In this document: piece by piece, positions 1-8,800 of the stretch
How positions within the stretch are numbered: the stretch's first letter is position 1
Layout: each line of letters opens with the position of its first letter
DNA from: Hugenholtzia roseola DSM 9546
Lineage (GTDB): Bacteria; Bacteroidota; Bacteroidia; Cytophagales; Bernardetiaceae
Assembly (NCBI RefSeq): GCF_000422585.1
Contig: NZ_KE383880.1
Location: forward strand, 224,069-288,068
Direction: 5' to 3'
DNA length: 64,000 nt
The notes under the pieces: model-generated
What the model was told of the DNA's origin: nothing
Seen by the model: the letters and a program-made list of their open reading frames with translations, nothing else
The model's database searches: none
Made by a program: the position numbers and the translations under genes

Positions 1-2
1 AA

Positions 3-1247
3 ACCGAAGCCGAATGGAAGTCTTTTTGGCATCAAGACCCTGACATGCAGAAACTTTTTGATGAGTTTAGCGAAAATACGCTGACTAATTTTTACATGCC
101 CTTTGGGGTGATTCCCAACCTACTGCTCAATGGCGAATTGCTCTGTGTGCCAATGGTGATAGAGGAAAGTTCGGTCGTCGCTGCCGCAGGCAAGGCGGCA
201 AAATATTGGCAAAGTCGTGGCGGCTTCAAAGCCCAAGTGATAGATGTCAAAAAAGTAGGGCAGGTGCATTTTCTTTGGAAGGGCGAATACAACAAACTCT
301 ATTGCGTCTTCGACGAACTCAAAGAAGCCCTTTTAGACCAAGCCGCCGCCCTAACCCAAAACATGCGCAAGCGCGGAGGGGGTATTTTGGATTTAGAGCT
401 GGTAGATATGCGCCACGTGTTGCCCGACTACTACCAAATCAAGGCTACCTTTGACACCTGCGACTCGATGGGTGCAAACTTCATCAACTCTTGTTTGGAA
501 CAGTTTGCCAAAACGCTACAAAATTGGATAACTGCCAATGCAATGTTTGACGATAGCGAGCGCGACGTTACGATAGTGATGTGTATTCTTTCAAACTACA
601 CGCCTGATTGCTTGGTGCGCGTATGGGTAGAATCGCCTATTGAAGCCCTTACCGAAATAGAGGGCATGTCGCCCCAAACTTTTGCCTTCAAATTCAAGAC
701 GGCAGTGGAAATTGCCAAAAACGACGTTTTTCGTGCCACTACGCATAATAAAGGCATCTTCAACGGCATCGATGCCATTATCTTAGCCACAGGAAACGAT
801 TTTAGGGCGGTGGAAGCCTGCGGACATGCCTACGCTGCCCGCCATGGACGCTACACCTCCCTGACGGATTGTAGCATAGAAAACGGCATCTTTAAGTTTT
901 GGATAGATATTCCTATGGCAGTAGGTACGGTAGGGGGGCTAACGGCTTTGCACCCCTTAGCGAAAAAATCGCTCGACATGCTGGGCAATCCGTCTGCACA
1001 AAAACTGATGCAGATAGCTGCCACAGTGGGCTTGGCACAAAACTTTGCCGCCGTCAAATCGCTCACCACTACGGGTATTCAGAAAGGACACATGAAGATG
1101 CACCTGCTCAATATCCTGCGTACTTTTGAAGCCAACGACGAGGAAATCAAAGTGGCAGTAGAACACTTCAAGACCAACGTTGTTTCTTTCAACGCTGTGC
1201 GCGAACTGATGGAGCAAATTCGACAAGACAAATACATTGCAGAATAA
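3..1247 (+). CDS. Hydroxymethylglutaryl-CoA reductase, 5' end outside the window
   Basis: The reading frame is open to the left edge of the window, so the N-terminus is missing; the first Met seen, at 45, is internal to the alignment. Class II HMG-CoA reductase signatures are clear: EESSVVAAAG (catalytic Glu), NKGIFNGIDA (catalytic Lys), GNDFRAVEA (catalytic Asp) and QKGHMKMHL near the C-terminus (catalytic His). The enzyme reduces HMG-CoA to mevalonate with NAD(P)H. The next gene is a GHMP kinase, which supports a biosynthetic mevalonate pathway for isoprenoids rather than mevalonate breakdown. No terminator is visible; the gene runs into an R2 repeat about 20 bp past its stop. Confidence 0.93.
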   Translation, partial: TEAEWKSFWHQDPDMQKLFDEFSENTLTNFYMPFGVIPNLLLNGELLCVPMVIEESSVVAAAGKAAKYWQSRGGFKAQVIDVKKVGQVHFLWKGEYNKLYCVFDELKEALLDQAAALTQNMRKRGGGILDLELVDMRHVLPDYYQIKATFDTCDSMGANFINSCLEQFAKTLQNWITANAMFDDSERDVTIVMCILSNYTPDCLVRVWVESPIEALTEIEGMSPQTFAFKFKTAVEIAKNDVFRATTHNKGIFNGIDAIILATGNDFRAVEACGHAYAARHGRYTSLTDCSIENGIFKFWIDIPMAVGTVGGLTALHPLAKKSLDMLGNPSAQKLMQIAATVGLAQNFAAVKSLTTTGIQKGHMKMHLLNILRTFEANDEEIKVAVEHFKTNVVSFNAVRELMEQIRQDKYIAE

Positions 1248-1276
1248 GCATTTTGCGTACCTTTTCTCTATCTATT

Positions 1277-1766
1277 TAGCGTTGTTACAACGGTCAGAAG
1301 GTCAGAAAACGGGGTTTTGCGCTTTGCACAAGCCTCCTGAACCCCCACCCTGCCCTCCCCCCATAGGGGAGGGTTCGAAAATCAAATCATTTTTTTGCAT
1401 AAATGCAAAAAAATGATACCGCATCAAAGCCCCGCCCTATGGGGCAGTGATGTTAAATTCTAAAAAACAGGTTCAAATGTAGGGACAAGGCATTGCCTTG
1501 TCCGTAGTGAGATTGGAATAAAAAAGGGCTTTCAGACCTAAAAAAGGGTTCAGCCCAAATTTTATTTTGTGTCAAATTTGACAAAACAAGGCTTTTTACA
1601 GAACTTAACATTACTGCACCCTGCCCTCCCCCCATAGGGGAGGGTTCGAAAATCAAATCATTTTTTTGCATAAATGCAAAAAAATGATACCGCATCAAAG
1701 CCCCGCCCTATGGGGGCGGGGTTTGGGGTGGGGTGCATTTAAGATTTTTATCGTTGCAACAACACC
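1277..1766 (+). mobile_element. R2 element copy a, interrupted by an R1 element
   Basis: The ends are GTTGTTACAACG (1281-1292) and its near-perfect inverse CGTTGCAACAAC (1752-1763). The 8-bp direct repeat TATCTATT lies just outside at 1269-1276 and 1767-1774, as expected for a target duplication. Inside are GC-rich hairpins (CCCTCCCC/GGGGAGGG) and a perfect 15-bp hairpin, ATCATTTTTTTGCAT at 1386-1400 with its complement at 1403-1417. A 99-bp block (1346-1444) is repeated exactly at 1617-1715 and directly abuts both ends of an R1 element. It encodes no protein. Confidence 0.8.
1445..1616 (+). mobile_element. R1 element, full copy nested in R2
   Basis: A 172-bp copy beginning CAGTGATGTTAAATTCT and ending in the inverse of CAGTAATGTTAAGTTCTG. 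It carries the internal palindrome GGACAAGGCA/TGCCTTGTCC and the conserved interior TTCAGCCCAAATTTTATTTT. It has no coding capacity. It is flanked on both sides by identical 99-bp blocks of R2 instead of the short target duplication seen at other R1 copies. Confidence 0.82.
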
Positions 1767-1847
1767 TATCTATTAGCATCAGTATCAGGTCGGTACAAAC
1801 CCCAAATGGTATCGACTTGGGTATTCCTCCACTTACCTCCTCTCCTT

Positions 1848-2771
1848 ATGCATCATTTTCACGGCAACGGCAAACTGCTTATCAGTGGCGAATACTACGT
1901 CTTAGACGGTGCGCTCGCCTTAGCACTTCCCACAAGACGCGGGCAACTGCTCAACGTAACCTACATGCCCTCTGAACACAAAGTCTTGCACTGGAAAAGC
2001 TACGATAGCAACGGACAAATTTGGTTCGAAGCGCGTTTCGACATCGAAACCTTTCAAGCCTTAGAAGGCTATGTTTCTCAAAAATCGCTCATTTTGCAAA
2101 AAATCTTGCAAGCAGCACGCAAAATGGGTTCGAATTTTTTGGTCGGAAAGGAATACGTCTTAGTAGAAACGTTCTTAGAATTTCCTCGCCTCTGGGGGCT
2201 GGGCAGCAGCTCTACCCTGATTCACAACATTGCACAATGGGCAGGAGTCAATCCCTTCGACTTGCTTTCGCACACACTTGGCGGCTCTGGCTATGATGTA
2301 GCCTGTGCCGAAGCCAATAGCCCTATTCTTTACGAGCGTAGCGCAGGAAAGCCTAAATCTATGCCTGTCCCCTTCAATCCGCCCTTCAAAGACCAAATCT
2401 ATTTTGTCTATTTGGGTAAAAAACAGTCTTCGGCAGAAGGCATTGCACACTATCAGAAAATCGGTAAGAATAAGCATCAGTTGGTAAAAAAGTTGAGCGA
2501 CATCACACAAAAAATGATTGTCGCACCCGACCTCGCCACTTTTGATGCCCTTATCGAAGCCCATGAGCAAATCATTGCCAATAGCCTGAAAATGAAGCGC
2601 ATCAAGACGACTTACTTTGCCGATTATTGGGGCGAAATTAAATCCTTAGGTGCTTGGGGCGGCGATTTTGTCATGGCGACAAGTCCGCGCGACTACCAAA
2701 CCACAAAGGACTACTTCAACCAAAAAGGCTTTGATACCTTCCTTACCTACGAGGAAATGATTAAAGCCTAA
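1848..2771 (+). CDS. GHMP kinase, GYDIA-type family, probable mevalonate-pathway kinase
   Basis: A 307-residue protein from the ATG at 1848, where HFHGNGKLLISGEYYVLDG gives the N-terminal GHMP strand; an in-frame ATG at 1806 would add 14 residues that do not look conserved. The phosphate-binding loop GLGSSSTL is present, and GGSGYDVACAEA matches the GYDIA-type motif found in Bacteroidota kinases. GHMP kinases phosphorylate small alcohols such as mevalonate or phosphomevalonate with ATP. Adjacency to HMG-CoA reductase on the same strand suggests a mevalonate-pathway role, but the exact substrate cannot be read from sequence. A strong terminator follows at 2827. Confidence 0.85.
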   Translation: MHHFHGNGKLLISGEYYVLDGALALALPTRRGQLLNVTYMPSEHKVLHWKSYDSNGQIWFEARFDIETFQALEGYVSQKSLILQKILQAARKMGSNFLVGKEYVLVETFLEFPRLWGLGSSSTLIHNIAQWAGVNPFDLLSHTLGGSGYDVACAEANSPILYERSAGKPKSMPVPFNPPFKDQIYFVYLGKKQSSAEGIAHYQKIGKNKHQLVKKLSDITQKMIVAPDLATFDALIEAHEQIIANSLKMKRIKTTYFADYWGEIKSLGAWGGDFVMATSPRDYQTTKDYFNQKGFDTFLTYEEMIKA

Positions 2772-2826
2772 AAGGTATAAAGGTTTAATTTTTATCAAAA
2801 TTTAGTGTTTTTAATGATGACTTTAT

Positions 2827-2857
2827 AGCGCGAAGTGTCTGCTTCGCGCTTTTTATT
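2827..2857 (+). terminator. Rho-independent terminator after the GHMP kinase
   Basis: A perfect 9-bp stem, AGCGCGAAG (2827-2835) and CTTCGCGCT (2842-2850), with a 6-nt loop followed by TTTTATTT. It lies 56 bp past the kinase stop. Confidence 0.85.
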
Positions 2858-2905
2858 TGCGCCCCAAAAGCGAAAATATACTTACCACTATCTAAGGGCA
2901 GCCGC

Positions 2906-2967
2906 ACTAAATCCTAAAAAACAGACTGCAAATGTAGGGACAAGGCAGTGCCTTATCCGAAGTCTTG
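2906..2967 (+). repeat. R1 element, left-half fragment
   Basis: The segment starting CTAAATCCTAAAAAACAG and continuing through TGTAGGGACAAGGCAGTGCC matches the left half of R1. The right half is gone. It ends just before the promoter region of the glycosyltransferase. Confidence 0.65.
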
Positions 2968-2975
2968 CCTTGTGT

Positions 2976-3011
2976 TTTGGGTACGAAAAGTCAAATTTTT
3001 CTGTATTTTTG
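2976..3011 (+). promoter_or_regulatory. Possible promoter of the family 2 glycosyltransferase
   Basis: TATTTTTG at 3004-3011 fits the Bacteroidota -7 box TAnnTTTG. TTTG at 2976-2979 could be the -33 box, but the 24-bp spacing is long. The gene starts 24 bp downstream. Confidence 0.4.
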
Positions 3012-3034
3012 CCTTCTGACAAAAAACAAGCCCT

Positions 3035-3766
3035 ATGCAGCCTCGTATCAGCATCATCACCGTTGTAAGAAATGCAGCGGAATTATTGGAAAAGACGATT
3101 TTATGTGTAAAAAATCAGACTTATCAGAACATAGAGTACCTCGTCATAGATGGCAATTCTACCGACTCTACCCTCGAAGTTATCAAAAAGTATGAAGCCC
3201 ATATTAGCCGCTGGATAAGCGAACCCGATAAAAATTTATATGATGCCATGAACAAGGGACTGCAATTAGCAACAGGCGATTTTGTCTGGTTTCTACACGC
3301 AGGCGACCTCATTCCAACGCCTCAAAGTTTGGCTTTGGCTTTGAAAGACTTTGATAATGAAGACTTTATCTATGGTGATGCCGTTATTGTGCAAAAAGAT
3401 GGCAGCCACAAACCTTTACACAAAGATACGCCCCATCGGGCTTCTTTTCGCGATTTTCGCAAAGGAATGGTTATCTGCCATCAAGCCATGCTCGTTAGGC
3501 GCACCCTTGCCCCCCTCTATGATTTGCGCTTCACCTTAGCAGGCGATATAGATTGGGCAATCCGCATTTTGAAAAAAACAAACAAGACGCGCTATATAGG
3601 GTTCGTTTTAGCGGAATTTCTTACAGGTGGCATTTCTTCGCAAAAAAAGAAAGAATCTTTGATAGAACGCTACCATATCCTACGGCAGCATTTTGGTTTT
3701 TTCCCCAATCTTTGGGCGCACCTTGTAATGGGCTTGGATTTTTTAAAGCGCAAATATCAACCTTGA
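3035..3766 (+). CDS. Glycosyltransferase family 2 (WcaE-like)
   Basis: A 243-residue GT-A fold glycosyltransferase. The N-terminus ISIITVVRNAAELLEKT is the typical nucleotide-sugar binding start, followed by YLVIDGNSTDST and, in the DxD position, FLHAGD. It should transfer a sugar from a nucleotide donor to a polysaccharide or lipid-linked acceptor on the cytoplasmic face of the membrane. There are no transmembrane segments. It is followed after 11 bp by recX, so the two may be co-transcribed, but no polysaccharide cluster surrounds it, so the product is unknown. Confidence 0.85.
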   Translation: MQPRISIITVVRNAAELLEKTILCVKNQTYQNIEYLVIDGNSTDSTLEVIKKYEAHISRWISEPDKNLYDAMNKGLQLATGDFVWFLHAGDLIPTPQSLALALKDFDNEDFIYGDAVIVQKDGSHKPLHKDTPHRASFRDFRKGMVICHQAMLVRRTLAPLYDLRFTLAGDIDWAIRILKKTNKTRYIGFVLAEFLTGGISSQKKKESLIERYHILRQHFGFFPNLWAHLVMGLDFLKRKYQP

Positions 3767-3777
3767 AAAAGTGAAAA

Positions 3778-4248
3778 ATGGAAGAATTAGACAAAAACTT
3801 GAAGCCACACTTTCTAAAAATGGCAGATTTCTGTGCCTATCAAGAACGCGCCGAACAAGAAGTATGGAAAAAATTAGAAGCCCAAGCCCTTGAATATGAG
3901 CAAATTCAGAAAATCATAGCCACACTAAAAGCCGAAAACTACCTCGATGAAAGACGATTTGTAGCCTCCTACATACAAGGGAAAATAAGATTTAAAAAAT
4001 GGGGCATTTATAAAATTAAACAAGGCTTACAACAAAAAGGCATCAACGCCCAACTTATCGCAGAAGGATTGGAAAACAAAGACCTTCGCCAATACAAACT
4101 CAATCTTTTAGACCTTTTAAAAGCTAAGAAAAGGAAACTAAAAGAAGAAGAAGTCTGGAAAAAAAAGCAAAAACTGTATCAATACGCCCTAAGCAAGGGT
4201 TACGAAAGCGCACTTATTCAGGCTTTTTTACAAAAAATGACTTTTTAG
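3778..4248 (+). CDS. recX: Regulatory protein RecX
   Basis: A 156-residue, highly charged helical protein with RecX features: CAYQERAEQEVWKKL near residue 19, AENYLDERRFVASYIQGK in the middle, and KWGIYKIKQGLQQKGI, corresponding to the three-helix RecX repeats. RecX binds RecA filaments and limits RecA strand exchange and coprotease activity. recA is not in this window. The gene starts 11 bp after the glycosyltransferase stop. The length is normal for the family. Confidence 0.85.
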   Translation: MEELDKNLKPHFLKMADFCAYQERAEQEVWKKLEAQALEYEQIQKIIATLKAENYLDERRFVASYIQGKIRFKKWGIYKIKQGLQQKGINAQLIAEGLENKDLRQYKLNLLDLLKAKKRKLKEEEVWKKKQKLYQYALSKGYESALIQAFLQKMTF

Positions 4249-4317
4249 CCCTACACAGACGCAAATTTTTGTTAATTTCGCCCCATTCTTTTATATCCTC
4301 TACCCCTACCTACTTGT

Positions 4318-5727
4318 ATGGTCTTTGCAAGTCTGACCTTTTTATCTGTTTTTTTGCCGTTAAACTTACTTCTGTACTATTTATTCAATAATAGTACCTA
4401 TCGCAATATCCTACTAACGCTTTTTTCTCTTGTTTTTTATGCGTGGGGAGAGCCTGTGTGGGTGATTTTGCTTATTTTTTCGGCGTTGGTAGATTACCTA
4501 AACGGACTTTGGATAGAAAAATTTAGGGGTACTTTTTGGGCAAAATTAGGACTTATTTCCTCGCTGGTCATCAATTTGAGTCTTTTGGTAGGATTCAAAT
4601 ATAGCGGCTTTTTGTATGAAAATATCAACTTTTTATTTGGACTCGATTTAAAAGTTCCGAATTTTACCCTACCCGTAGGCATTTCCTTCTACACTTTTCA
4701 GACGATTTCTTACACCGTAGATTTATACAGAAACAAGGTAAAAGTTCAAACTTCTTGGTTAAAATTTTTACTCTTTGTAAGCCTTTATCCGCAATTAGTG
4801 GCGGGACCGATTGTGCGCTATGAGCAGGTAGCCGATGAAATAGACCACCGCCGTTTTAACATCATAGACCTTAGTGCGGGTATTCACCGCTTTTGTATTG
4901 GTCTTTTCAAAAAAGTTTTTATTGCCAATACCGCAGGCGAATTTGCAAGCAAGTATTTAGAAGGCAGTTTAGCCGAAGTTAGTATCAGCGAAGGATGGTT
5001 TGGAATTTGTATGTTTTCCTTACAAATTTACTTCGATTTTTCGGGTTATTCTGACATGGCAATCGGCTTAGGGCGCATGTTTGGATTTCACTATCAAGAG
5101 AATTTCCGCTATCCTTACATATCTACTTCCGCCACTGAATTTTGGCGCAGGTGGTATATTTCGCTTGGCTCTTTCTTCCGCGACTATGTGTATATTCCGC
5201 TGGGCGGAAATAAGAAAAATCAATATCTAAACTTATTTATCGTTTGGTTTCTCACAGGTCTTTGGCATGGCGCAAGTTGGAACTTCGTAATATGGGGGCT
5301 TTATTTTGGCGTGCTTATCACGATAGAAAAGCTGTTTTTATTGAAAATATTGGAGAAAATCCCTGCTTTATTACGTCATCTTTATCTACTTTTTATCGCC
5401 GTAGTGGGTTGGGCGATTTTCTATTTTACCGATTTCGAAAAATTGATAGCCTTTTTCAAGCTACTTTTTGGTATCTCCTTACAGCCTTTGAGCAGTTTAG
5501 AGTTAAACTTTTTAATCAAAGAAAATATTTACTGGCTTGCTATTTCCTTATTACTCTGCCTGCCTATCTATCCTTTTTTCAATAAATGGTTTGAAAGAAA
5601 GATAAAGTTTGAAAATAAACAGGCACTTTGGATACTTTCCTTTGTGCTTCAATACGTTTTACTTTTGGTATCGATTGCCCTTTTGGTAGGCAATACTTAC
5701 AATCCTTTTATTTATTATCGTTTCTAA
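4318..5727 (+). CDS. MBOAT family O-acyltransferase (AlgI/DltB-like)
   Basis: A 469-residue polytopic membrane protein with about ten hydrophobic segments. The MBOAT signature is clear: YFDFSGYSDMAIGLGRMFG, then EFWRRWYISLGSFFRDYVYIPLGG, and WFLTGLWHGASWNFVIWG with the conserved histidine at about residue 317. Such proteins move acyl groups across the cytoplasmic membrane onto exopolysaccharides or other cell-surface acceptors, usually with an SGNH/AlgJ-like partner. No partner gene follows here, so the acceptor is unknown. Confidence 0.9.
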   Translation: MVFASLTFLSVFLPLNLLLYYLFNNSTYRNILLTLFSLVFYAWGEPVWVILLIFSALVDYLNGLWIEKFRGTFWAKLGLISSLVINLSLLVGFKYSGFLYENINFLFGLDLKVPNFTLPVGISFYTFQTISYTVDLYRNKVKVQTSWLKFLLFVSLYPQLVAGPIVRYEQVADEIDHRRFNIIDLSAGIHRFCIGLFKKVFIANTAGEFASKYLEGSLAEVSISEGWFGICMFSLQIYFDFSGYSDMAIGLGRMFGFHYQENFRYPYISTSATEFWRRWYISLGSFFRDYVYIPLGGNKKNQYLNLFIVWFLTGLWHGASWNFVIWGLYFGVLITIEKLFLLKILEKIPALLRHLYLLFIAVVGWAIFYFTDFEKLIAFFKLLFGISLQPLSSLELNFLIKENIYWLAISLLLCLPIYPFFNKWFERKIKFENKQALWILSFVLQYVLLLVSIALLVGNTYNPFIYYRF

Positions 5728-5763
5728 TTTTTTCTAAAATCTTCGCTATCCAAGCCCTGTTTT

Positions 5764-5794
5764 TTTGGTCTGTACGCAAAAAATGGTAACTTTA
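5764..5794 (+). promoter_or_regulatory. Promoter of the type IIG restriction-modification gene
   Basis: TTTG (5764-5767), 19 bp, then TAACTTTA (5787-5794), close to the Bacteroidota consensus TTTG-N19-TAnnTTTG. The start codon is 36 bp downstream. Confidence 0.6.
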
Positions 5795-5829
5795 CACAAC
5801 GTTTTCCACTCTTTTTTTCTCAAAAAACT

Positions 5830-8800
5830 ATGGCGTTACAATTAGAAATGCTCACCCCAAAACAGGCACTAAACAAGGCTTTTTTGAAAAGAAAGGTCTT
5901 TCGTGGCGATTTTGATATTTTTAAAAATGAACTAATTAGCCTGCTTTCTAATGTAGATGAAGAAGAAAGTGAAGAACACGTCAAAAATCTTTTAGCAATT
6001 TTTTTACGAAAAACCTTTTATGAATCCGAATATCAAATTAATACCAAAGGCAAGACAGATTTGGTCATTAGTGGCAATCCGCGCCAAAAAGATGCCTGGA
6101 TAAGGAACACAACACAGGTTTTGCTTGAAGTGAAAAAACCCACTAATAAATCCGAAATGATTAGTGCTAACAATCTCAATGTCAAAGCCTTACACGAATT
6201 GGTGCTGTATTATCTTAGGGAAAGAGAAAACGAAAAAAATGGCGACATCAAGCACGTAGTCATCACAAATATTTATGAGTGGTATATTTTTGACGTACAA
6301 AATTTTGAACAAGTTTTTCATAAAAATAAAGAATTAGTAGAGGATTTTCGCCAGTGGCAAGCGGGCAAAAAGACGAATAAAACAACTGACTTTTTTTATC
6401 AAGAAATTGTTAAACCTTTTATTAGTAGTAGTGAGGCTTCGCTCAAAGTTGCCTACTTCGACCTGCGCCACTATCAGCAGGCACTTACAGAGGAAACAGA
6501 CGAAAAAAAGCTCATTGCTCTTTTTAAATTGCTTTCACCCGACCATTTACTTAAAAAATTTCAATATGATAGTAATCAATTAGATAGAGGATTTTATGAA
6601 GAACTTTTGCACGTAATGGGTTTGGAAGAGGTGAGCCAAGGCGGGCTTAATTTGATAAAGCGCAAGCCTGCCGCCAAACGCGAGGCAGGTTCTATTCTGG
6701 AAAATACGATTCAAATTTTGGAAAGTAGCCGCAAGGTAGAATTTTTGGCAAAAAGACAGGAATATGGTACTACACTCGAAGAGCAAATCTTTCACGTTGC
6801 GCTGGAACTTTCTCTCACTTGGGTCAATCGCCTACTTTTTCTCAAACTTTTAGAAGGACAGCTCCTAAACTTCAATAAAGGCAGTGCGGCTTTTCGCTTT
6901 TTGAGTGCCGAAAAGTTGCCCGATTACGACGAAGTTTATAAACTTTTTTTTGAAGTATTAGCGAAAAAAGAAGAGGAACGCCGTCCGCTTTTTCGTGCGG
7001 CTTTTGCGCATATTCCTTATCTAAATTCTTCACTTTTTGAAATATCTGAACTCGAAATCCAAACCCTTAGTATTCATGCTCTGAACAATCGTGCGCCGAT
7101 ACGTTACTATGAGCGCACAGTTTTGGTTGATGAAAAAGGTATCAGAAAAGAGGGCGAAACGCTACCCTTAGCCTATTTTTTGCAGTTTCTCGATGCCTAT
7201 GATTTTGCAGCCGAAGGCACAGAGGAGATTCAGACGCAGCGCAAAAGGCTTATCAATGCTTCTGTTTTAGGTCTAATTTTTGAAAAAATAAATGGCTACA
7301 AGGAAGGCTCTTTTTTTACGCCCGGTTTTATTACGATGTACATGGCGCGTGAAACGGTACGAAAGGCAGTTGTTACAAAATTTAATACACATTTTGGTTG
7401 GCAGTGCCAAACATTTGACGATTTAGATGCTCATTTGCGGTCAGTGCCTTGGCAGCAAGCCAATGCCTTAGTCAATGACTTGCGAATTTGCGACCCTTCG
7501 GTAGGTTCAGGACATTTTTTAGTTTCTGTTTTGAATGAAATTTTAGTTGTAAAATCAGACTTAAATTTATTATATGATAAAAAGGGAAAAATGTTAAGAA
7601 TTTATCGTTTATTGATAGATAATGACGAACTTTCCGTAACGTATGCCGATGATGGAGAAGTTTTTGAATATTTTATCACAGAAAATAGATTTGGAGAGCG
7701 CAAAATCAATGAGGAGCGGCAGCGCGTACAGGAAACTATTTTTTATGAAAAAAAGTATATCATAGAAAACTGTCTTTTTGGTGTAGATATCAATCCTAAC
7801 TCGGTTAAGATTTGTCGGCTTCGGCTTTGGATAGAATTGCTCAAACACACGTTTTACAAGCCCGAAGGAGGGGTAAGAGAATTAGAAATCTTACCTAATT
7901 TAGACATCAATATTAAAGTAGGCAATTCACTATTGAGTCGTTTCGAGCTTCATTCCGACCTAAAAGATGCACTTCGAAAGAGCAAACTTACAATAGAAGC
8001 CTATCAGCAGGCTGTGGCAAATTATAGAAAAGCCACCGTTTATGAGGAAAAGCGCGAACTCAAACAATTAATTTCACAAATTAAAGAAAATTTTAGCCAA
8101 GAAATCAGCAGGAACGACCCCGACCGCAAGCGTTTGCACCAGCTAAAAGGCGAATGGCAGTTGCTTATGGCACAACAAAGTTTTACAGAAGAAACTGAAA
8201 AAGAGCAAAAAAATAAAGAAAAAAAGAAAAAACTTTTAGAAGCACAAATTTCATCATTAGAACAAATTTTGACCGAGCGCGAAACAGGTAGGCTCTACCG
8301 TCAGGCTTTTGAATGGCGTTTTGAGTTTCCCGAAGTGCTAAACGAAGATGGCGATTTTATGGGTTTTGACCTTATTATAGGAAATCCGCCCTACTACTCA
8401 CTAAATTACGCATCAGACTTGAAAATTTTGGATAGATACTATTCTTTATATGACAATACTAGCGATATTTATGTACTATTTTTTGAGTTAGGATTAAAAC
8501 TTTTAAAAACCAATGCAGACCTATCTTTTATCACAGCAAATAAATGGCTAAAAGCAGGCTATGGTGAAAAACTAAGAGTATTTTTAAAAAACTATAAAAT
8601 ACATAACATTGTAGACTTTGGAGATTTGTCCGTCTTTCCAAAAGCAAGTGCCTATCCTGCTATTATACAGATAAAAAAAGACAACAGCCAAGATACTCAC
8701 ATTAAGGTTGCTATAATAGAAAACTTAAATTTTAAATTACTTTACAATAAAGTAAAGGAAACAGAGTATTCTATCCCAATAACACAACTTGAAAAAAGCG

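Larger units (their letters stand above)
1248..1847. other. Intergenic region filled by a nested R2::R1 repeat
   Basis: These 600 bp between the reductase and the kinase contain no convincing gene. Most is a composite mobile element (1277-1766). The remaining 80 bp lead to the kinase start and show no clear TAnnTTTG box. Confidence 0.8.

Noticed and set aside
1371..1382. GGTTCGAAAATC, resembling a tRNA T-loop
   Set aside because: It is part of the repeated R2 block and no cloverleaf can be formed around it.
1338..1740. Regularly spaced repeats that might suggest a CRISPR array
   Set aside because: There are only two long repeat copies separated by an R1 element, and no cas genes.
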